Shown: in pieces, positions 8,996 through 17,700 of the stretch
How positions within the stretch are numbered: the stretch's first letter is position 1
Layout: the number at the start of each line of letters is the position of its first letter
Translations under genes and position numbers: made by a program
Notes under the pieces: generated by a model
Told to the model about the DNA's origin: nothing
The model's input: the letters and a program-made list of their open reading frames with translations, nothing else
Databases searched by the model: none
Source: an uncultured Bacteroidales bacterium
GTDB lineage: Bacteria; Bacteroidota; Bacteroidia; Bacteroidales; Salinivirgaceae
NCBI GenBank assembly: GCA_937981765.1
Contig: CALJOM010000001.1
Span: 153,778 to 217,777, forward strand
Direction: 5' to 3'
Length of the DNA: 64,000 nt

Positions 8996-9985
8996 ATGAG
9001 CATATCAAGCAGAACTAAATATACCCTAATAGGAATTGTAGTTCTTCTGACTCTTTTTATTCTTATATGGGGGCTTAACTACCTCAAAGGTAAAAACTTG
9101 TTTACTAACGATAACGTTTATTTAACCTTTTATGAACAGATTGGTGGTTTAAGCGCATCATCTCCTGTAAATATCAATGGCTACAAAGTTGGCCAGGTTC
9201 GTAACATAAGACTTAACATGGATAAGAAAGGCCTGGTTGAAGTTGAAATTGCCGTTAATCCCAAATATAAAATTCCAAAAGGTACAAAAGCTTTGTTAGT
9301 AAGCACCGATTTGATGGGCACCAAGGCCATAGAGTTAGTTTTGACCGAGTCGGATGAAATTTATCAACCCAACGATACATTAATGTCAGAAACCGAAGGA
9401 AGTCTCAAAGATCAGGTTAGCTTTCAGATGTTACCTCTTAAACACAAGGCCGAAGATTTGCTCAGGGAAATGGAGGAAGCCATTAAAATCGTTCGCAAAA
9501 TTTTTAATGAAAAAGCACAAACCAATATTCAGAATGCAATTGAGGAGATATCCAAATCGATGAAAAATGTGCACCAATTAACCGATTCACTCAACATATT
9601 ATTTACCACTCAGAAATTGAACTTAACCCAGACAATGTCCAATATCCGCAGTATTACCGACAATATGCGTGCTCAGAATAAAAATATTGAGCATATTATA
9701 GCCAACACCCAAAGACTAACCGATTCTCTGAGCGTTCAAAACTATTCGAAAATACTTCATGCCCTCCAAAATACTATGGAAAGACTTAATAAAACCATCG
9801 ATATAGTTACCTCCGGACAAGGCACGGCCGGGAAGTTAATTACCAACGATTCCCTTTATCAAACTCTCGTTGTGTTGGTAGAGGAAACCGGTAACCTAGT
9901 AAAGGATTTGCAGGGAAATCCACGTAAGTATCTTAATTTCAGTGTTTTTGACTTTGGTTCGAGTAAGAAAAAAGCGGGTAAATAG
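8996..9985 (+). CDS. MlaD/MCE-family lipid-transport protein
   Basis: The 329 residues have one N-terminal transmembrane anchor (TLIGIVVLLTLFILIWGLNYL). A single MCE domain follows (~35-115, with VYLTFYEQIGGLSASSPVNI and VRNIRL), and then a long helical region (~140-300) rich in Asn/Gln/Thr heptads, predicted coiled coil. MCE proteins form hexamers that bind phospholipids and shuttle them between inner and outer membranes. The Mla permease and ATPase genes are not next to it here, so it may work with partners elsewhere. It is translationally close to the amidase (4-base gap). A 455-base AT-rich region separates it from dnaA. Confidence 0.9.
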   Translation: MSISSRTKYTLIGIVVLLTLFILIWGLNYLKGKNLFTNDNVYLTFYEQIGGLSASSPVNINGYKVGQVRNIRLNMDKKGLVEVEIAVNPKYKIPKGTKALLVSTDLMGTKAIELVLTESDEIYQPNDTLMSETEGSLKDQVSFQMLPLKHKAEDLLREMEEAIKIVRKIFNEKAQTNIQNAIEEISKSMKNVHQLTDSLNILFTTQKLNLTQTMSNIRSITDNMRAQNKNIEHIIANTQRLTDSLSVQNYSKILHALQNTMERLNKTIDIVTSGQGTAGKLITNDSLYQTLVVLVEETGNLVKDLQGNPRKYLNFSVFDFGSSKKKAGK

Positions 9986-10440
9986 CTTTTTCTCCTTTTA
10001 CTAAGGTTTAATTAACGTAAAATTACCATTTCCATTCATTATTCGTTTATTTGTTAACAATTCTAAACATTTCATAGTTGCAAACATAATAAAGAGTAAA
10101 AAAATATTAGTTTATTTGTAAAAATAATTAGAATATAACAATTCTTAATATAGAAGTTAAAGTAAAATAAAGCTATGTTTTATAGGTATTTATACCTACT
10201 CAATTCATTATTTATACATATTGTATAATTCGACTAAACATCTATTGCAAGAAAGTTTAATGTATTTAAAGTGCTTATAATTAAGAATATATAAAATATT
10301 GTAATTATTTTAAACCATTAACTTGTTTATTCAAAAAATGTTGAAAAAGATATGAAAAAAGCAAGAGTAAAAAATTTTTTTTTCAGAAAAAAATGTAATA
10401 AATTGCGTTGTGATACGCGAAAGAATTAACTTATTAATAC
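9986..10440. other. AT-rich intergenic region upstream of dnaA
   Basis: About 455 bases, strikingly AT-rich, with no coding potential. It contains a perfect 10-base palindrome TTGTTAACAA (10051-10060) and an inverted repeat with 7-base arms, TAGGTAT / ATACCTA (10183-10198), plus long A/T runs just before dnaA. I saw no clear DnaA box (TTATCCACA), so I do not call this an origin. It most likely holds the dnaA promoter and its control sites. No obvious TAnnTTTG element was found. Confidence 0.5.
10183..10198. repeat. Inverted repeat upstream of dnaA (candidate operator)
   Basis: TAGGTAT and ATACCTA form perfect 7-base arms separated by two bases, about 260 bases before dnaA. The size and symmetry fit a dimeric regulator site, but no regulator can be assigned. 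Confidence 0.35.
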
Positions 10441-10447
10441 ATGGTAA

Positions 10448-10454
10448 AAGGAGG
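10448..10454 (+). promoter_or_regulatory. Strong Shine-Dalgarno sequence deciding the dnaA start
   Basis: AAGGAGG (with one more A upstream, eight bases complementary to the 16S 3' end) lies seven bases before the ATG at 10462. It sits inside the seven-codon extension that would begin at 10441, so it supports 10462 as the real start. Strong SDs are rare in Bacteroidota; the other starts checked in this window have A-rich leaders without one. Confidence 0.75.
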
Positions 10455-10461
10455 CTTACTA

Positions 10462-11898
10462 ATGACCGAAAATCACGATGAGGTTTGGAAGAAGTGTTTG
10501 GAGATTATTCGTGACATTGTCCCGGAGCCCACATATAATTTGTGGTTTGCCCCCATTGTTCCGGTTAAGCTCGAAAATGGAGACTTGCGGCTTCAGGTTC
10601 CATCCATGTATTTTGTAGAGTTTTTAGAAGAGCATTTTATTGAGTTACTTCGGAAAGTGCTTCGTCGAGTTATTGGTCCACATGCTAAGCTATCTTACGA
10701 ACCTGTTGTAGTTTCAGGATCGAACGATAAAAAATCAAAAACAGTTACCATACCCGGAAAAAATCCGGTGAACCTTGCAAACAAACCGGTAGAGTTTCCT
10801 ATTAGTGAAGAAAAACGTCATCAGATAAAAAATCCGTTTATAATTCCTGGTATTCAAAAGCTAAATATTGATTCAAAGCTAAATCTTAACTATTCGTTCG
10901 AAAATTTTATCGAAGGCGAGAATAATCGTTTGGCCCGTTCTGCTGGTATATCGGTTGCAGAAAAACCTGGTGTAACCGCTTTTAATCCTTTATTTATTCA
11001 TGGGGGCAGTGGACTTGGAAAAACCCACATTGCTCATGCAATTGGCGTCAAAGTCAAAGAACTGAATCCCAACCTTGTAGTGCTTTATGTGAATGCACAT
11101 CAATTTCAGCAACAGTTTACTGACGCTATCCAAGCAAACGAAGTAAACGATTTTATTAACTTTTACCGCATGATAGATGTGTTGATTATCGACGATGTGC
11201 ACATCTTTGCCCAAGGTAACAAGCCAAAAACACAAGAAGCCTTCTTTCATATTTTCAATTACTTGCATCAAAATTCACGGCAATTAGTGTTAACCTGTGA
11301 TAAACCTCCGGCAGAGTTGCAAGGATTGGAACAAAGGTTACTTTCTCGTTTTAAGTGGGGGCTTGTTGCCGAGTTGACCCTTCCGGACTATGAAACCCGC
11401 TTGGCGATTTTAAAACACAAGATAGATCGTGATGGTATAGAAATGAGTGCTGAATTGCAACGTTACATTGCTAAAAATGTTACCTCCAACGTTCGTGAGC
11501 TGGAAGGTGCTCTGGTATCTATCTTGGCTCATGCTACCCTGAACAAATCGGAAGTAACCATCGAACTTGCACGTGATGTACTCAATAAGTTAGTTTCTGT
11601 TTATCGGAAGAAAATTACTATCGAATCGATACAAAACACTGTCTGCAACTATTTTAAAGTTTCTCCGGATGAGATTCGAGGCCGTAGCCGTAAGCGTGAG
11701 GTAGTGTTGGTTCGCCAGGTTTCCATGTACTTTGCTAAAGAGCTGACCAAGGAATCGTTGGCGGCTATCGGCAAAAGCATTGGTGGGAGAGACCATGCTA
11801 CTGTTCTCCATGCCTGCAAATCTGTTAAAGACTTGATCGATACCGACAGACAATTCCGTCAATCTATCCTTGAATTGGAAAGAATACTAAAAGGTTAA
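10462..11898 (+). CDS. dnaA: Chromosomal replication initiator DnaA
   Basis: DnaA binds DnaA boxes at oriC and melts DNA to start replication. All four domains are visible: N-terminal DnaB-interacting domain I (VWKKCLEIIRDIVPEPTYNLWF), a variable linker, the AAA+ ATPase (Walker A HGGSGLGKTHIAHAIG, Walker B VLIIDDVH, sensor-region LLSRFKWGL), and the C-terminal DNA-binding domain with the signature GRDHATVLHACKSV. The length of 478 residues is usual. I place the start at 10462 rather than 10441 because a strong Shine-Dalgarno sequence lies between them. The gene stands alone, with an AT-rich upstream region and a strong terminator downstream. Confidence 0.97.
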   Translation: MTENHDEVWKKCLEIIRDIVPEPTYNLWFAPIVPVKLENGDLRLQVPSMYFVEFLEEHFIELLRKVLRRVIGPHAKLSYEPVVVSGSNDKKSKTVTIPGKNPVNLANKPVEFPISEEKRHQIKNPFIIPGIQKLNIDSKLNLNYSFENFIEGENNRLARSAGISVAEKPGVTAFNPLFIHGGSGLGKTHIAHAIGVKVKELNPNLVVLYVNAHQFQQQFTDAIQANEVNDFINFYRMIDVLIIDDVHIFAQGNKPKTQEAFFHIFNYLHQNSRQLVLTCDKPPAELQGLEQRLLSRFKWGLVAELTLPDYETRLAILKHKIDRDGIEMSAELQRYIAKNVTSNVRELEGALVSILAHATLNKSEVTIELARDVLNKLVSVYRKKITIESIQNTVCNYFKVSPDEIRGRSRKREVVLVRQVSMYFAKELTKESLAAIGKSIGGRDHATVLHACKSVKDLIDTDRQFRQSILELERILKG

Positions 11899-11926
11899 CC
11901 CTTATTTGGATTGAATTGTTTTGGTT

Positions 11927-11956
11927 AACGCTGCAAGCCAAAGTTGCAGCGTTTTT
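11927..11956 (+). terminator. Rho-independent terminator of dnaA
   Basis: A perfect 10-base stem (AACGCTGCAA / TTGCAGCGTT) with a 7-base loop is followed by a T run, 28 bases after the dnaA stop. Confidence 0.9.
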
Positions 11957-12049
11957 CTAATTATTGCGGATTTTATACTAGGGGCAGTCTTTTTCGAAAA
12001 TAATTCCGACTGAACATATTTTATTCAAACCACACAGAGATTTTCTTTA

Positions 12050-12057
12050 TATCTTTG
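12050..12057 (+). promoter_or_regulatory. -7 element (TATCTTTG) for map
   Basis: An exact TAnnTTTG match 16 bases before the map ATG, implying a very short leader. No clear -33 box. Confidence 0.55.
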
Positions 12058-12073
12058 CCGAAAATTCCCACAA

Positions 12074-12832
12074 ATGTCTATCATAATAAAAACCCGCGAA
12101 CAGATAGAGCATATCCGCAAAAGCTGTAAACTTGCGGCCAATGCTTTAACATTTATAGAACCTTATGTTAAGCCGGGAGTAGACACCGAATATCTGGATA
12201 ATTTAATACTGCAATATTTCAAAGAACACAGTGCCACATCGGCAACCATCGGATACCACGGATACCCTAAGGCATCGTGCATTTCACCTAACGAAGTAGT
12301 TTGTCATGGCATACCATCAAAATCGATAGTATTAAAGGATGGAGATATTGTTAACATTGATGTTACGCCTATTTTGAGTGGGTATTATGGCGACACCAGT
12401 AAAATGTTCCTCATCGGCAATGTTTCCGAAGAAGCTAAGTCTCTTGTAGAGGTAGCTCGACATTGTTTATATCTTGGAATTCAACAAGTAAGGCCTGGGG
12501 CGCATTTTGGGGATATTGGCCACGCTATATCGCAGTATGCTCATAGTAAGGGATACAGTGTTGTGTATGAATTTTGTGGTCATGGCGTAGGAATTCATTT
12601 TCATGAAGAACCGCAGGTAGAACACATTGGCAAAAAGGGAACAGGGCCGGTAATGCACCCAGGAATGATTTTTACTATCGAGCCAATGATAAATCAAGGG
12701 AAGCCCAGAGTAGTTATCGACTCCAAAGATGGATGGACAGCCCGTACTATCGATGGTAAACTCTCGGCTCAGTTTGAACATACCGTGCTGGTTACAGAAA
12801 CTGGATATGAGATTTTAACGTTACCGGATTAG
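12074..12832 (+). CDS. map: Type I methionine aminopeptidase
   Basis: This cytosolic metalloprotease removes the initiator methionine from nascent proteins. The 252 residues match type I (no insert). The five metal ligands are visible in order: Asp in NIDVTP, Asp in YGDTSKMF, His in GHGVGIHFHEEP, Glu in FTIEPMI and Glu in SAQFEHTVLV. The substrate-pocket motif VCHGIP is also present. No N-terminal zinc-finger extension is seen. It is monocistronic, between the dnaA terminator and a 308-base intergenic region before fabG. Confidence 0.96.
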   Translation: MSIIIKTREQIEHIRKSCKLAANALTFIEPYVKPGVDTEYLDNLILQYFKEHSATSATIGYHGYPKASCISPNEVVCHGIPSKSIVLKDGDIVNIDVTPILSGYYGDTSKMFLIGNVSEEAKSLVEVARHCLYLGIQQVRPGAHFGDIGHAISQYAHSKGYSVVYEFCGHGVGIHFHEEPQVEHIGKKGTGPVMHPGMIFTIEPMINQGKPRVVIDSKDGWTARTIDGKLSAQFEHTVLVTETGYEILTLPD

Positions 12833-13140
12833 GGAGCGTTTTCCCCTGAACACATAAGTGCGTTGCAATCCGCAGATGCTTTTGTTGGGTGAAGTTGGCG
12901 AAAAATGTTTCTAACAAAAGTCACCCCATATCATAATACAGACGACATTTGCAATGTAATTTTGGTACCAGTTAGGGTTAAAAGCATCATAATTTGTGAA
13001 AAATAGCTTCTACTAAATCCACGATTATTCATATTACAGAAATTCTTTGTATTTTTGACCATGATAAACAAATGATACGCAATATCCGCAAGTATTCAAT
13101 TTGTGGTGTTGATGTAAACATTAACTAAAATAATTAACGC
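12833..13140. other. Intergenic region between map and fabG
   Basis: 308 bases. The only open frame is 33 codons from 12905 with no support. A -7-like element (TATTTTTG, 13050-13057) lies near the fabG end. I see no RNA gene, repeat or clear terminator for map. Confidence 0.5.
13050..13057 (+). promoter_or_regulatory. -7 element (TATTTTTG) for fabG
   Basis: A TAnnTTTG match 83 bases upstream of the fabG ATG. The -33 region has no good TTTG, so confidence is moderate. Confidence 0.45.
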
Positions 13141-13887
13141 ATGAAACTACTTGAAGGAAAAACCGCAATTATAACAGGCTCAGCACGAGGTATCGGACGT
13201 GCTATTGCGGTTTATTTTGCTCAACACGGCGCAAATGTTGCCGGCACCGATCTGGTTTATGATGATAATTGCCGTGCGCTGGAACAGGAACTTTCTTCCT
13301 ATGGCGTAAAAGCTAAAATGTATGCTTCCGATGCCAGCGATATGGCCGCTTGCGAAAAATTGATCGACAATGTGGTTGCCGATTTCGGAACCATTGATAT
13401 TTTAGTAAACAACGCCGGTATAACCCGCGATCAGCTATTAATGAGAATGACTGAAGAGCAGTGGGATTTGGTTATTAAGGTAAACCTTAAATCGGTATTT
13501 ACTATGACCAAAGCCGTTCAGCGAATAATGTTAAAACAGAAAAGCGGTTCAATCATCAACATGAGCTCCGTGGTGGGTGTTGGGGGAAACGCCGGTCAGG
13601 CCAACTACGCTGCTTCCAAAGCCGGGATGATTGGTTTTACAAAATCCATTGCCAAGGAATTGGGGTCGCGAAATATTCGTTGCAATGCTATAGCTCCGGG
13701 TTTTATTATCACCGAAATGACAGGCCAATTACCCGAGGATGTGGTTAAAGGATGGTACGAAAAAATTCCGCTGCGCCGAGGCGGACAACCCGAAGAGGTG
13801 GCCAAAGTTGCCTTGTTCTTAGCTTCCGACCTAGCTTCGTATGTAAACGGACAGGTAATCGGAGTTTGTGGTGGAATGCAAACCTGA
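13141..13887 (+). CDS. fabG: 3-oxoacyl-[acyl-carrier-protein] reductase FabG
   Basis: This NADPH-dependent short-chain dehydrogenase reduces 3-ketoacyl-ACP in fatty-acid elongation. Visible landmarks are the Rossmann glycine motif TGSARGIG, the structural NNAG (90-93), active-site Asn115, Ser143 (in SSVVG) and the Tyr156-x3-Lys160 pair in NYAASK. The C-terminal VNGQVIGVCGGM is usual for FabG. The length of 248 residues is standard. No other fab genes adjoin it, and it ends with its own terminator. A general SDR role cannot be fully excluded, but the sequence is close to canonical FabG. Confidence 0.9.
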   Translation: MKLLEGKTAIITGSARGIGRAIAVYFAQHGANVAGTDLVYDDNCRALEQELSSYGVKAKMYASDASDMAACEKLIDNVVADFGTIDILVNNAGITRDQLLMRMTEEQWDLVIKVNLKSVFTMTKAVQRIMLKQKSGSIINMSSVVGVGGNAGQANYAASKAGMIGFTKSIAKELGSRNIRCNAIAPGFIITEMTGQLPEDVVKGWYEKIPLRRGGQPEEVAKVALFLASDLASYVNGQVIGVCGGMQT

Positions 13888-13907
13888 CACCTACAACATA
13901 AAAACCA

Positions 13908-13949
13908 AATAGAGGAACGGAAAATAACCGATCTCCTCTATTTTTTTTT
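13908..13949 (+). terminator. Rho-independent terminator of fabG
   Basis: 9-base perfect arms AATAGAGGA / TCCTCTATT enclose a smaller CGG/CCG pairing and are followed by a run of nine T. Confidence 0.88.
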
Positions 13950-14004
13950 GCAAACAGCCATGTTTGGAATCTTTGGAAAAATTTCGACAACCAAATATTA
14001 GCGT

Positions 14005-14012
14005 TAACTTTG
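14005..14012 (+). promoter_or_regulatory. -7 element (TAACTTTG) for the VWA gene
   Basis: An exact TAnnTTTG match 29 bases before the ATG, with a weak TTTC 19 bases upstream in the -33 position. Confidence 0.55.
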
Positions 14013-14041
14013 CGTTACTTTGAAAGGTTATGCCTTAAACT

Positions 14042-16117
14042 ATGATTCAACTGATACAACTGCTTTTTTATTTGCTTTTTGCAATAATTTCCGGCTCTTT
14101 GGCAGCATGGTTTTTTTATTTCAAACTACATTCACCAGCCAGCACTACAAAAACACATCTTTTGCTTTTTACACTCCGGGCTATAACTTTCTCCATAGTA
14201 ATTTTTTTACTACTGAACCCCAGATTGGTTTTTGAACGGAAAATAGCGCAAAAACCATTACTGATTTTGGCAATCGACAACTCCATGTCGGTTAAATTTC
14301 TTAACACCCCGGAGGCTTTATCCGGGTATATGCAAACTGTTGAACGCGAGGAAGCCAAGCTGAAGAAACATTTTGAAGTACACCGAGTAATTTTCGGACA
14401 AAGAGTTTGCGATACTTGTAGTATAGACTTTTCCCACACATCGACCAACTTTTCGGAACTGATTAATTACTTGAAATTCAGCAGTGTAACAAACCGTCCA
14501 CAAGCTATGATTGTGGCTACCGATGGCCTGTTTAATGCCGGAGAAACTTACGATTTAACTCCGCTTTCTGTCAATTACCCTGTGTTTGCCATGGTTTTAG
14601 CCGACACGGTACCAAAAATCGATTATTGGATTGCAGGAATAAAATACAATAGCCAGGTGCCACGCAACAGCCGATTCGAGGTAGAATTCGACCTGCAACG
14701 ATCTACATTTGAGCCAATCGATGTTTGGTTAGAGGTCTTACGAAATGACAAACTTGAATTGAGTGAGAAAATCACTTTCAATCAAGGCCAACAGCGAATT
14801 AAAATTCCCCGCCGATTTTTGGCCGATCAGCCAGGCATTCAGCGATTTGAGGTTTCTCTTAAAACAAACCTGCCCGACGAGAATGAGGAAAACAACAGAT
14901 CGATGTTTGCTGTGGAAGTAACTGAAACTTCCGAAAGGTATCTGGTTCTTTATGGCGCTCCACACCCTGATATTGGCATTGTTCGCCGGGCTTTGGAACA
15001 GATTAGCTGGATTAATGTCGATGTAGTTCATGCCGCCGATTTTTCAGGGAACTTTAGTCCCTATCGTGCAGTAATTTTTTCGGGGTTGCCGAATGGCGAT
15101 TTTGCACTCGACCGGCATGTTGTAGAAGCTCAGAGAAAACGAATATCTTCATTATTTTTGATTACTTCTCAAACCAATTTAACTATACTATCGCAGCTAA
15201 ATCCGGGATGGCAATTCTCCGGACAGCGAAAAACAGATGCTGCGTACACTACCATAAATCAATCGTTCGATTATTTTCAGATTCCGGCTTTATGGCCAAA
15301 AATCCTCGATATTATACCACCATTAACCGTTCCTTTTGGTCGATGGAATATTACCAATCCTAACGATATTGTTTTTTATCAAAGAATTGGCGACCTTACC
15401 ACCCAAAACCCTCTTCTTGTGGTATCCAATTTTGCAGGAAGAAAAGCGGCGGCTTTTATTGGGGAAGGTTTGTGGAGGTGGAATTTGCATCTAAACCGTA
15501 CTCTAGGAAACGCTTCTCCCTTATCCGATATTATTTTGCAGATAATCAGTTATTTATCAACCAAACCCACAGATAAGCCATTTTATCTTTTGGTTGAACC
15601 AATGTGGGCAAAAACTGAAAAACCTGTAATCAAAGGCTTTGTCTATAATGCCAACAATGAATTGGTTAATGACCGTCGTGTGGATATAACTCTTATTTCC
15701 GCAGCCGATAATTTTGTGCAAACCTTCGAAATGCTTCCCGTGAAAGACCATTATCAAGTTTCGCCCGGATTTTTACCTGTTGGAAATTATACCGTGGTGG
15801 GAACTTATAAAACAGATTCTGTTATTTACACCGACAAAGGAAGCTTTTTTGTCACCGATATCAATATCGAAAAACTTGTTTCCACACCTGATATTCGTAG
15901 AATAGAAAATCTGGTTAACAATCAGGACGATAACATTTTTTTTCCATCCGATTTTAATCGTTTAGCCGATAAAGTTATTCAAAACACCCAACCCAAACCG
16001 CAACTTTCAGTGGTTTCTGAAGTTACAGACATTATCAGCCTAACATTGCTTTTCTTCATTTTAATGGCCACTATAACTTTTGAGTGGTTTTTACGTAAAT
16101 ATCATGGTTACAGATAA
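14042..16117 (+). CDS. VWA-like membrane protein
   Basis: This 691-residue protein is anchored by two N-terminal hydrophobic helices (~1-28 and ~38-58) and one C-terminal helix (~665-682). Between them lies a large extracytoplasmic region that begins with a von Willebrand factor A fold: the MIDAS motif D79-x-S81-x-S83 in LAIDNSMS, and MIVATDGLFNAG as the later VWA strand. The layout resembles the BatA/BatB-like and glutamine-amidotransferase-like membrane proteins common in Bacteroidota, often near MoxR ATPases, though the MoxR gene here is 45 kb away. The function is unknown; MIDAS domains bind metal-dependent protein partners. A lipoprotein gene starts 19 bases downstream and is probably co-transcribed. 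Confidence 0.82.
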   Translation: MIQLIQLLFYLLFAIISGSLAAWFFYFKLHSPASTTKTHLLLFTLRAITFSIVIFLLLNPRLVFERKIAQKPLLILAIDNSMSVKFLNTPEALSGYMQTVEREEAKLKKHFEVHRVIFGQRVCDTCSIDFSHTSTNFSELINYLKFSSVTNRPQAMIVATDGLFNAGETYDLTPLSVNYPVFAMVLADTVPKIDYWIAGIKYNSQVPRNSRFEVEFDLQRSTFEPIDVWLEVLRNDKLELSEKITFNQGQQRIKIPRRFLADQPGIQRFEVSLKTNLPDENEENNRSMFAVEVTETSERYLVLYGAPHPDIGIVRRALEQISWINVDVVHAADFSGNFSPYRAVIFSGLPNGDFALDRHVVEAQRKRISSLFLITSQTNLTILSQLNPGWQFSGQRKTDAAYTTINQSFDYFQIPALWPKILDIIPPLTVPFGRWNITNPNDIVFYQRIGDLTTQNPLLVVSNFAGRKAAAFIGEGLWRWNLHLNRTLGNASPLSDIILQIISYLSTKPTDKPFYLLVEPMWAKTEKPVIKGFVYNANNELVNDRRVDITLISAADNFVQTFEMLPVKDHYQVSPGFLPVGNYTVVGTYKTDSVIYTDKGSFFVTDINIEKLVSTPDIRRIENLVNNQDDNIFFPSDFNRLADKVIQNTQPKPQLSVVSEVTDIISLTLLFFILMATITFEWFLRKYHGYR

Positions 16118-16136
16118 CTTTTAAACCCGTGGCGCC

Positions 16137-17066
16137 ATGCGTTCGATGATAAAAATTCTGGTAATATTAACAGTTTCAGTTCTGTTTGCCTCCTGTGGTG
16201 TGGTCGAGAGAGTATATTTTGAAACTCTGACACCTGCCGATACGGTAATCGATTTAAAAATTCAAGATGTAGATATTGTAAATCGGTTCATTATTGAAAA
16301 CAGCAATAATCCGCAGCGGAATTTGGCAACCTGGGAAATTGATAGTGTGGTATCATTTGAACTTGTTCGCGGATTGTACGACGAATTATCCCAAGCAGAA
16401 CGTTTCCGTTTTAAAAGGGTTGATACGGTTTATTATCATACCATTTCTGAAAATCCACGAATTGAGTTGCTTAATGTAGCTTTGAATCCCACTACCCTAT
16501 CCGGACCGGTTAGAGATTATGCCACCGGTTTGTACAGAGCTGTGGTGAGAGTGGAATTTCAGGTACAGTGGGCTTTGCTCGACAACAACAATGTTCCGGT
16601 TTATGAACGAAACTTTCGGGATACCGTTTGGCTCGAAGGCTTAAAACCAAACTTTTCCACCTTGTACGACCTTGTAGAATTCGACAAAGCCATAACTCAC
16701 ATTGTGGACAAAACAGCACGAAAATTTGCCTCAGAGATATCTCCCACCTGGAAACGAACATATCGCTATTTATTCATCTCTGGACATAACGATTTTGTTG
16801 TTGCTGGCCAATACGTTGCCGCTGGAAAATGGGACAATGCCGAGAAATTATGGCTGTATCATTCGCAATCCAGAAACTCTACGTTAGCCGGACGTGCTAA
16901 TCACAATCTGGCTGTAAAAGCCGAAAGGGAAGGAAAATTGCTTGTTGCCCTTGAGTATGCCAAAAAAGCTGCCGAAGAATACCGTTTCTCACAATCCAGA
17001 GAATACGTTGCGATTCTTAGTGCAAGAATACGCAACGTGGCTGTAATAGAATCTCAGATGCCATAG
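16137..17066 (+). CDS. Outer-membrane-type lipoprotein, DUF6340-like
   Basis: This 309-residue protein has a lipoprotein signal peptide (hydrophobic ILVILTVSVLFASC, lipobox FASC). The mature part begins VVERVYFETLTPADTVIDL and resembles the DUF6340 family of Bacteroidota lipoproteins. The last ~100 residues look like TPR-type helices (GKWDNAEKLWLYHS, AGRANHNLAVKAEREGKLLVALEYAKKAAEE). The function is unknown. It follows the VWA gene by 19 bases and converges on the nitroreductase gene with four bases between the stop codons. An alternative ATG three codons downstream would also serve. The lipoprotein assignment is firm; the family assignment is moderate. Confidence 0.75.
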   Translation: MRSMIKILVILTVSVLFASCGVVERVYFETLTPADTVIDLKIQDVDIVNRFIIENSNNPQRNLATWEIDSVVSFELVRGLYDELSQAERFRFKRVDTVYYHTISENPRIELLNVALNPTTLSGPVRDYATGLYRAVVRVEFQVQWALLDNNNVPVYERNFRDTVWLEGLKPNFSTLYDLVEFDKAITHIVDKTARKFASEISPTWKRTYRYLFISGHNDFVVAGQYVAAGKWDNAEKLWLYHSQSRNSTLAGRANHNLAVKAEREGKLLVALEYAKKAAEEYRFSQSREYVAILSARIRNVAVIESQMP

Positions 17067-17070
17067 ACGT

Positions 17071-17640
17071 TTATTGAGGGATTTGGTCAATAAACATTAT
17101 TTCCGTCAACGGTTTTCTGGTGCGTTGGTTTGAATTGGTCAACTCAGCAATATCTTTTGGAATACGGTCGTCCGACCCACGGTAGCCCAAGGCAAAAACC
17201 GTTACAATTTCATACTTGTCGGGAATATTCAATTTTTCAGCCAGCATCTTGGGATCAAATCCCCCGATATGGTGAAGATACAGGTTTTGCGATAATGCTT
17301 GCATCGATAATTGACCAATGGCGATACCCAAATCGTGGTGGGCGTGGTAATACGGGGCGTTGTTGTGTTCGTAATATTTTGTTATCATGGTTGTAACCAA
17401 AACAGGCGCCGATTGTGCCCATTGTTGATTCCATTCTGACAACGACGATAAAATAGTCTTGTAAACGTGACTCCCACGTAGTCCAATCATAAACCGCCAA
17501 GGTTGGGAGTTGTATGACGAAGGAGCCCAACGGGCTGCCTCGAATACCATTTCCAGTTCGGCGGAGCTGATTTCTTGTGCAGCAAAAGCCCTCGGACTGT
17601 GGCGGCCTGTAATAAATTTCAACATTTCATTCGGTTGCAT
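17071..17640 (-). CDS. Nitroreductase-family flavoprotein
   Basis: The 189 residues have the nitroreductase-fold signatures: RHSPRAF near the N terminus, AARWAPSSYNSQPWRFMIG for FMN phosphate binding, and a C-terminal VTVFALGYRG. These FMN enzymes use NAD(P)H to reduce nitro compounds, quinones or flavins; the physiological substrate cannot be read from sequence. The ATG lies directly against a 33-base segment holding two mutually exclusive inverted repeats, which may control translation. DUF2279 lies upstream on the same strand (60 bases). It is possibly co-transcribed with it. Confidence 0.88.
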   Translation of the reverse strand: MQPNEMLKFITGRHSPRAFAAQEISSAELEMVFEAARWAPSSYNSQPWRFMIGLRGSHVYKTILSSLSEWNQQWAQSAPVLVTTMITKYYEHNNAPYYHAHHDLGIAIGQLSMQALSQNLYLHHIGGFDPKMLAEKLNIPDKYEIVTVFALGYRGSDDRIPKDIAELTNSNQRTRKPLTEIMFIDQIPQ

Positions 17641-17674
17641 AAGCGTTTTTCTTTGGTTAACGCTTAAGCCAAAG
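17641..17674 (-). promoter_or_regulatory. Overlapping inverted repeats before the nitroreductase start
   Basis: Two perfect inverted repeats overlap: arms 17641-17647 / 17659-17665 (AAGCGTT / AACGCTT) and 17651-17656 / 17669-17674 (CTTTGG / CCAAAG, extendable through TTAA with one bulge). They cannot form at once, and the first abuts the ATG. This suggests an attenuator-like or operator element. Confidence 0.4.
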
Positions 17675-17700
17675 AAATGTTTTTGTTTTTTTAATCTGGT

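Noticed and set aside
9986-10440. Possible chromosomal origin upstream of dnaA
   Set aside because: AT-rich, but no recognisable DnaA box cluster (TTATCCACA or close variants) was found.
12905-13006. 33-codon frame between map and fabG
   Set aside because: Too short, with no membrane or folded-protein character and no promoter in position.
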